DNA of 64,000 nucleotides from Collybiopsis luxurians FD-317 M1 (Eukaryota > Basidiomycota > Agaricomycetes > Agaricales > Omphalotaceae), in the NCBI GenBank assembly GCA_000827265.1, contig KN834771.1, positions 100,079-164,078 on the forward strand. Direction: 5' to 3'. The notes beneath the pieces were generated by a model that saw nothing but the letters and a program-made list of their open reading frames with translations, had not been told where the DNA came from and did no database searches. A program made the position numbers and the translations under genes. Positions 56,532 to 64,000 of the stretch are shown here, in pieces. Position 1 is the first letter of the stretch. Every line of letters starts with the position of its first letter.

Positions 56532-58900
56532 ATGCCAATAACTTAGCCGAAAATGATTCTGGTTCCTTGTATTCTGTCACACATAGCGGACTACTTACTT
56601 CTACCTCTTTATATCTTCCGATCTTTCATCTCATCCTCCCCTATCCTATGGTGGCATATTTTCTTTTCCACTTGCCCAAATCATGTCTAGAAGCGCTGCC
56701 ATTCGTTTTAATACCTCGCTCGTTATAATATTCCTAACGGTATCATTCGCTTTCCAACTTCTCTGGGTACACGTTCGCTTTCGCGCTATCTTTGTTCCGC
56801 CTATATTCAGACACTTGCTACGTATCATACGTCGGGTTGTGCTTTGTCTTTTTAATTGCTATTTGCTTTCCTGACCCTATAATTGAATAACTTCCTCGAG
56901 TACGTCCTTCGATATAATACATACAGAAATATGACTCTTTCATTACTATTCTACCTTGCCGTCAGGTATTGGATCTTGACGAAACTAGGATGAGAACTTG
57001 ACGCTAACCGAGTCCATATGAAGTCGATATTCGGGTGCTTTATTGGAAGATTTCAAGCACCGCTCGGGAGGGGGGATTGGTAGCCTGAACCTTAAGTCGA
57101 CGCAGGTCGATCCCGAATTACCCTTGGAGGGACACTCGATTTTCTTCTCAAGAAGTCAAAGTGCAAATCAATCAGCTCGTGTCGCCTCATTTTCTCGCTT
57201 GAGTACGTAGGACTTTTCAAAGGCAAGTCCCGATTCTATTCTAAGTGTTGAATGCTCAATTGGTGTGTATTTTTTCTCCGGATCCAAGGAACGCATTCCC
57301 ATTGCAGTCGCGGTATCACCTCAATTACTTTTAAGGGAGGGTTTGGCAGTTCACCATCCTATTATTAATAATTTCCAGCGCACACATGGAGGCTAAGGAC
57401 ATCATCAACGAAGATGCCTTTTTTCCGAGGCCAGAAACGGCGTCCTGATACCTCGTGAGGATTTGATTCAAAATTAACGGTTAGTAGATTCTGTGAACAT
57501 CATGAACATCATCTAGTCTGATCTGTCACATTGTAACATTTCGAATAGACAATCTTCCTTCGATTAAGCCTAGCGAAGATTTAAGGATCTAATGAATAAC
57601 ATCCTTGTCTAAGTATGATGGTCAGGATGGTCCCCGCCCTGTTTGACGCAACTTGTTGAATACATCCCTCTTACTTAGTTTACCAAACACCCGAATAATG
57701 CTACGGCAAGTAGGTACACGACTCGAGTTCCAAAAATCAAATTAAATGTGTGAGACATAAGGTTCCTGCATTTACTGGAAATGTTGAACTCGCTCCGAGT
57801 CTTTAGAATCCTGAACCGAATACTTTTGACAGATTACTCACATTGCAGAGCTTCTCCAAATACACCACTGAGAGGCATGCGGAGCGGAGCCTTTGGTATT
57901 TGGTTTCTGAAAGATTGATACGCACTGCGTGAAGAAGTATTCTCTTGCGGTCCGAAAAAATCGAATGATAAAAGGCTATCTGTTTCCTTCCAAAACGGCT
58001 TGCATTTTCGCAGGACACGGTCACGCAAATGTCACGTGCTATACAAAGATTATTTGGGATGTACGTATGACCGATTGATACGGTTGAAATAAATGGGAAA
58101 ATGATCTCAAAGGTTAAGTTTGATCCTTGTTATGCGCGGTTGACGAGATGCGCCGCATCTCAACTTTGTCACTGACGGTTTTAAGCTGAAGCAGCGAAAG
58201 GACGCGATATACACGTCACTTACCAGTGACACCACAGCAGACAGGAAAGCATCGGGGGTGAGAGCCCGAAACTTAAAGCTCCGTTGCCGTATTTGATCTT
58301 GTCTGCTATCAGGATCACTGTCAGTGGCGAGGTGGCTACGATAACCTCCACTCACAAGGCACTAGTACTCATTCGATATCGCTCAAACAGCCCCCACACC
58401 GCCAAAGTGACGAAAAGACTTTCCTGCGATCTATACAAATACAACATACATTAACGAATAATTCGACGTTCAAATCGCAACAGCACTATGACCATAGCTA
58501 GAGGGAAGGAAAAAAAAAGTACTACGTTTATGTACAAGAAAAAAACCTGTGTCGAGTACTTGGACCGTTAGACGTATGTCGTACCGTACATCGTCGACAA
58601 GCGATATGATTTGGTGTGATGAAAAACACACGAAAAGAAAAAAACATGCGACGAAATCATACCCCCTTCAAATCGACTGCATATATGGCAGGAGTGGAAT
58701 GATTCAATGACGAAGAGATACGCGACAAAATCGTATCCCCAGCCAGTCCAGCTGGTGTATGTCGTAGCCTCGTAGGAGTCCGTTACTAAGAAAGAAAAGC
58801 ATAGAGTAGAGGAAAAAAAAAACAACAGAAAAATGAAACCTCAAAAAACATCGCCCCCGCAATAACGTACAGTGATACACCTTGGCATCGTGGTTCGTAA
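56532..58900. other. Intergenic, no supported gene
   Basis: Hydrophobic or shadow frames only. A 61-codon frame at 56683 is probably 3' UTR of the preceding gene. The right end is the presumed 3' UTR of the SAP-domain gene. Confidence 0.45.
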
Positions 58901-61900
58901 TCATGAACTAACACCCATCGCATCCGAACCGGTACCCGAAGCACCATTAACCCGAATACTAGATCCCCCACCGACTCGGCTCTTCCTCCTCACATACTCG
59001 CTCTGCCTCGCCCTCTTCTTCGCACTCAACAGCACACTCACCTCACTACTCCTCGCCCCAGTCACGCCCACATGACTCCTCCGCGCACCACCTACACTCT
59101 TCCTTGGCGCCTTGTGCACACCAACACCCAAACTTGATCTCTTAGCTGCCAAGTTGACGGCAGCAGACGAGGAAGGGCCGGAGCCGGACCCTGACCCGGA
59201 ACCGGAACCTCCTGCATGGCCCGAACTAGAGCTCCCAGAAGCGGTACGCTGAGAAGCCAATTTAGCGATAACCTTTGAGCGCGAGATGCGCGGTTTTCGA
59301 CCGGACAGGGAACGCGATTTCGTAGGTACAGTTTGAGAAGATCCACTCCGGACAGGCGAAGGGAGGCCTGAGCCTATGGGGACGACGAGGGGCTTGCTAA
59401 AGATCTTTCCGGGAGCAGGGCTGGCGTTAGTGTTGGTGTTGACATTTGGGCTGGGATTGCTATTGGAGGTCGAAGGTGAAGAATCAGACAGCGGCTTTGT
59501 GGTAGGAACGTTGAGGGTGTTCGATTTCAGCTTGTTCAGTGTAGCAGTCTTGGCTAGCGAGCTGGCTGTCGGAGCCAAAAGTCGAGAGCTTGTGGAAGGC
59601 ACTGTACTACCACCCGGACGACTCAAGCTCCCACGGGTTCCAATACTAGAAACTCTCGAAGAAGGTGCAAAGGAGCTTCGCGAGGCGGCGGTTCCGCCGC
59701 TAGAAGATCCAGTAACACGACTCGCAACAGAGCTATTACGCGTAGACATAACTCCAGCTGACGATGACGTGCGAATACTGCTGCTCCTCGTCGGAGCCGC
59801 AAATGATGGGAGAGGAGAACGAGAACGGGCGGAATGGATCGTCGCTGCGACAGAGGCCAATGAAGTCATTGTTCCACTATTGGAAACATTTCTGGCATGA
59901 GAAGCTCGGGAGGAAGTTGATGAAACCTGGGTCCCGGAGGTCGATGGCTTAACAGGTCCAGAGCTGGCCACAGAGACCTTCCTTTGTACACCAGAGGGAG
60001 GTGGGGCCAATTTACCTTTGGCATCTGAAGCTCCGGCTGTGGTGCTCGAAGCAGCAACAGGCACAGGTTTGGTGGTAGATACACGTGCCGGTGCAGGCTC
60101 AGAAGCTTTCTTGCTTCCACCCCAGACACCCTTCACCAGCGACTTCGCAGCCGACGATAAGAAACCAAAACGTGACTTTGACGCTACCGGTTTCGGCGGT
60201 GGTTTATCTGAAAGAAAGTGTCAAGCGCTAACATAACCTCTCATCAAGCGAATAACTTACGAAGAACACTATTCCGAGAAACACTAGCTCGTCCTCGGCC
60301 CATACTAGCTCGCCCATTCGCAGCACTGCTTCTCCTTCTCGCACGGTTCATCTCCAACTTTCTACGAATCGCTTCACGTTCCTTCTCCGTCCTCTCCGTT
60401 GCTGTCGCCTCCTCCTTGGCCTTGACCTTGCTCTCAACCACAGTAGCATCGGTCTGAGAAAACTCCACTCTGGCTTTCTTTCCCGTCGGCGCGTCCTCCT
60501 CTTCCCCTTCATCATCATCGTCGTCTCCAAACCCACCAGGAATCTTCCGCCGACTGTTACTAATCACCCGCGTACTCGGTCTCTTCGCCTGACCGGGACG
60601 ACCCTCCCCAAGGACATTCGACTTTCTCTTCTTTCCCACCTGCACCGGCTCATTATCATCATCTCCATCATCATCATCTACCTCCAAACCCGCAGCACCA
60701 GGCCCCTTCCTAGACGGCGACGGACCAATCTTATTCTTCCTATCCAGATATCCCGCAATACTCTCCATCCCCGAAAACTGATCCTGATGCGCCCTTTCAA
60801 ATTTGGACTTGACACCAAAGTTCTTCCTTAACGGTTTGATCTCCCTATCCGTGTAGGCCTTCTTGGTATTGGGAGAAAGATCGGCTGCCGCTCCGGGACG
60901 AAGAGTGGAGATGAGAGTCGTGCCAACGGTGTCAACACCATCAGCTAAGAGACGTCGATTCATCTCCTCCAGAACTGATGCAGCCGCAGACTTGAACTGA
61001 GCATCGGATACTCGATGCTGAGGGAGGGGAGAGCCAAAGATGAACGGTTCTGGCTTAGCGTTTGAAGAGGTAGGAGTGGGCAGAGGGAGAGCGAGTTGGG
61101 GTAGGGAAGAAAGACTGCCGGGCATAGGGGATTTGGACTTTGTAGGACTAGGACTCATGACGAGATCGTCTACCGGCAAGTCTGGGTAGATCTTGACGTT
61201 CTCGCCTTGATTAGGACTTCCCAAAACGAGGTCAAACGCGGTATGCAGTGGCTTAAGCCGCGGCGTGTCTCCGTGCTCATTCTCATTGCTGAACCCAAAG
61301 ATAGAGGTGGAAGGTTCAGGGGAATCCTCTGGACCAGTCATGGAAGACGAAGATACCAATCGGATAGTTGTAGTCGGGCCTGACGTGCTCTTTCTCGGAC
61401 TTCCGATACCAATACTGAACCGGGCATTGCCCAAGCTCAGTCGAGCATTTTCGGGGGCAGGCATACCAGGTCGGAGGACGTGGCCGGGAAGAGGGGTATT
61501 ATCTTCTCGGTTGGTGAAATCGAATTTAGAGAGAGTAGAGGCGGTAGGTGGGTTTGCGTTAAAATGAGAAAAATCGGAAAAGTGGTCTGTTTGAGGCATT
61601 TGAGACGGAGAAGGTGCAGGTATACTCGCGTACGGGGTAGAGGTCTTGGAAAGTTCGTCTTGATGGGCCGTGAGAGGTAAGTTGCCACTGGACGAGTTCA
61701 CAGGCATAGGTGGTACTGGAGGAGGTTGGAGAGAAGTCAAGCTGTCGTAAGTGGTTGTGCTTAAAGCGGATTTGGCGGAAGTGCTGCGCTTTAGGCCCAA
61801 GGAAGACGCCAAAGCTTTGATAGAGGAAGATACGGTAGAAGCTGTTGAATTCAATTAATTTCAACGAACAAAGGGAACAAAGAACAAGGCACCTACACTT

Positions 61901-62317
61901 TGAGCCACCGGTTCCAAACTCTCGATTTGAGCCAAGACTTTTCAAAGTTCCGTTTCTAGATCCGCCGCTTTCATTGTCTGCCTCTGCGATACTCTCCATG
62001 ACTGTCCACTGCTCGCTAGGCCGAGGAATATCCATCTTATCCATTCTGCTGCCAAACGAATTCTCCTTGTCCTCATCATCCTTCCCATCTACCTCCATAT
62101 TATCGCTATCATTCATATCACTTCTGGCGGCGATGCTCAGAGGTGCACCTTTCGGGAGATTCTCAGCCACCTTCTTGAGCCTTTCGATGAGTTCGACATT
62201 CTTCCCAGAGGCTTTAATTGAGTGAATTTTACAGAGCTTTACCAGCTGGTCGCGCTTGAGGGAGTGTAGGGCAGGAGAATTGAATAAAATTTCTGTTGTT
62301 TGTGAGGAGGAGGCCAT
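58901..62317 (-). CDS. Large disordered SAP-domain protein
   Basis: Exons (minus strand): 61897-62317, 60261-61841 and 58901-60207; phases fit, giving 1102 aa. Residues about 15-50 form a SAP DNA-binding motif (LHSLKRDQLVKLCKIHSI, KASGKNVELIERLKKV). The rest is mostly Ser/Pro/Lys-rich. It has basic nuclear-localisation-like clusters (GKKRKSNVL, RRKIPGGF), acidic runs (EVDDDDGDDDNE, GDDDDDEGEEEDA), an alpha-helical basic coiled stretch (KEREAIRRKLEMNRARRRS) and a C-terminal Ser/Gly-rich basic tail. This fits a chromatin or mitotic-chromosome associated protein; the precise role is unknown. It is divergent from the NADH dehydrogenase gene, with 398 bp between. Confidence 0.85.
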
Positions 62318-62715
62318 GGTGTGCCACCCCAGTTTGAAAGCTTGATTTCGATGGTGATGGACGTTGTGTGGAAAAGTTTGAACCGCGTCGAAATCAACAA
62401 CCTTTATCACGTGACCCCGTTGCCGGGCGCTAAATATATATATACTGTATACAACTCAACTACTCATATACTCATAGCCAGTCAGCCCGGACAGTGGAAT
62501 TATCTTTTGCTCTGTATACAGTACAGTACGGATGAAACCTTGAAGCAATAACTGACTCAATGTACTCGTAGTCGATATGACGAAATTCCTGTATCACCTT
62601 GACGTACCGATTTCTTCCGCTGCCTGCATGTTCCGTTCACTCCGTCTTCATCGTTGCCATCGAAAGCTATATAAGGAGTTTCATCGCTCAGTATTACCTA
62701 TCTTCGCTTTATCCA
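62318..62715. promoter_or_regulatory. Divergent promoter with E-box and TATA-like stretch
   Basis: A palindromic CACGTG lies at 62408-62413 and TAAATATATATATACTG starts at 62431. The region separates the SAP gene (minus) from the NADH dehydrogenase gene (plus). CACGTG is the core site of fungal bHLH factors such as Cbf1 and Pho4 types; use here is inference. Confidence 0.45.
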
Positions 62716-64000
62716 ATGCTTCGAACAACTCCTTCATATCTACAATGCACTTTTAGCGCCAGGCGCGCCTTTTCTTCTAGCGTCCGCCGAGAAAAACAGC
62801 GTCTAGTTATTCTTGGATCCGGCTGGGGTGGCTATGAAATCCTCGCAGGGGTCGACAAGAAACGATGGGGTAAGCTTGTCGGTATCTTTCGAGGTATCTT
62901 TTTCTTATCTTGTATCATAGACGTTGTACTTGTATCCCCGAACAATTACTTCAATTTCACCCCCTTGCTAGCTAGCTGTGCAGTTGGAACGCTTGAGTTC
63001 CGTAGTGCGATCGAACCTGTGAGCTCTTGACTATTCTACGTCAAGACTTTGGCTCACCTCTCCATCTTATCCAGGTTCGGAGATACTCCCCGGCAGCGGT
63101 TAGTACCTAGTTGTTCGAATACATGAATTATCAAACTTATCATAATCAGGATATGTACCAAGCTTGGTGCGACAGGATAGGTAAGCCTGACTACGCAGGA
63201 CAGCATGAACCGTTCTTGATAAAAAGATTTAGACTTCAAAAACAAAATATTGGAATGTGTACGGCGATCTTCTCGTATCCCTAGTATGCTCGTAACAAAT
63301 TACTAAGTAGATGCCCGCGACGAAACCTCTTCATGTGGCGTCATCGGGCGAAATTGCTTCTGATCATCTAATTGCAACAACTACCCCGGAAAGAGGCAAA
63401 GCTTTCCCTCTCAAATACGACAAGCTTGTAATCGCAGTAGGAGCCTACTCACAAAGTAAGATCCCTTTACTTTCTATACCTCCGTCTGTACATCATATTA
63501 ATTGTTTCCGCTAGCTTTCAATATCCCGGGCGTCAAGGAGCATGCTCATTTCCTGAAGGATGTTCGCGATGCGCGAGCAATCAGAAGTCGAATTTTAGAA
63601 TGTGAGGATGACGCTCCCCCTACCATAAATTAGGCACTTTCCTGAGCTTGATCAAAATAACATCTAGGTTTCGAGCTAGCCAATCAACCAACTTTGTCTG
63701 ATACCGAACGTCGGCATTTACTAAATTTCTGTGTCGTCGGTGGTCAGTTATATCGAACTCCATCGTCCAAAACGATTTTGACGATCTCGCAGGTGGACCG
63801 ACTGGAGTCGAATTTGCTGCAGAATTGCACGACCTGATACACGAAGAGATGCGAAAGTATTATCCCACTCTCGCGCGCTGGGTTCGCATCAACCTTTATG
63901 ATGTTGCCCCCAACATTCTCGGGACCTTTGATCGTAATCTCGTCCAGTAAGCTCAGTTCACCGGGTGCATCTTCGACGGTTGACCTTTACTTTTCTTTTC
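62716..64000 (+). CDS. Alternative (type II) NADH:ubiquinone oxidoreductase, 3' end outside window
   Basis: Single-subunit, non-proton-pumping NADH dehydrogenase of the mitochondrial inner membrane (NDE/NDI family), feeding ubiquinone like complex II. Exons: 62716-62869, 62921-63018, 63075-63098 (24 nt), 63150-63180, 63233-63258, 63311-63455, then from 63517 onwards, still open at the edge. The N-terminus is a presequence ([20 protein letters not shown]). The first dinucleotide fold is [13 protein letters not shown], followed by [18 protein letters not shown] and VGTLEFRS. The later [19 protein letters not shown] and [17 protein letters not shown] give the second fold. Internal or external orientation cannot be decided from this part. 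Confidence 0.92.

Overview
The window is nuclear DNA of a filamentous basidiomycete, most likely an Agaricomycete. The genes have many short introns (about 50-75 bp) with GTNNGT donors. The families present are typical: a Zn2Cys6 regulator, a cutinase, a GT61-like glycosyltransferase, an alternative NADH dehydrogenase and a membrane/ankyrin protein. I assembled exon structures by hand from splice signals and reading phase. No similarity search was possible. The species is not identifiable from what I can see.

Region 1-36 kb is an accessory, repeat-rich half. A large old segmental duplication links about 3.1-15.96 kb (left copy) with about 23.2-33.6 kb (right copy). The right copy holds two tandem, apparently intact SDH4 (succinate dehydrogenase CybS) genes on the minus strand, divergent from an intact CLN3/BTN1 gene. 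The left copy holds the same genes as ruins. Its two SDH4 copies have decayed largely through CpG to TpG/CpA changes plus frameshift, stop and splice loss. Short TIR transposons sit in it, and the empty sites survive in the right copy. The CLN3 body is replaced by about 6.6 kb of unrelated DNA, which includes a dead ATP3 (F1 gamma) copy. Two blocks are strongly CpG-poor (1 to about 7.6 kb and about 17.7 to 24.3 kb) with fairly sharp edges, as expected for past cytosine methylation.

Between the two copies, at 17.3-20.5 kb, lies a membrane-ankyrin gene. Its 3' end appears to be twelve consecutive 3-nt exons, each one codon, separated by 65-74 bp introns. Several of these introns are near-identical 75-bp tandem units. 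This is the most unusual structure in the window.

Region 36-64 kb is ordinary gene-dense core: a Zn2Cys6 regulator (+), then five minus-strand genes (cupin, cutinase, GT61-like, Ser/Pro-rich protein, NOP15-like), a gene-poor gap, a FAD oxidoreductase (+), a small basidiomycete-type protein (+), a large SAP-domain protein (-) and a divergent, truncated type II NADH dehydrogenase (+). Mitochondrial respiration recurs (two SDH4 genes, dead ATP3, NDE/NDI-type enzyme), but I see no evidence that these form one regulated cluster.
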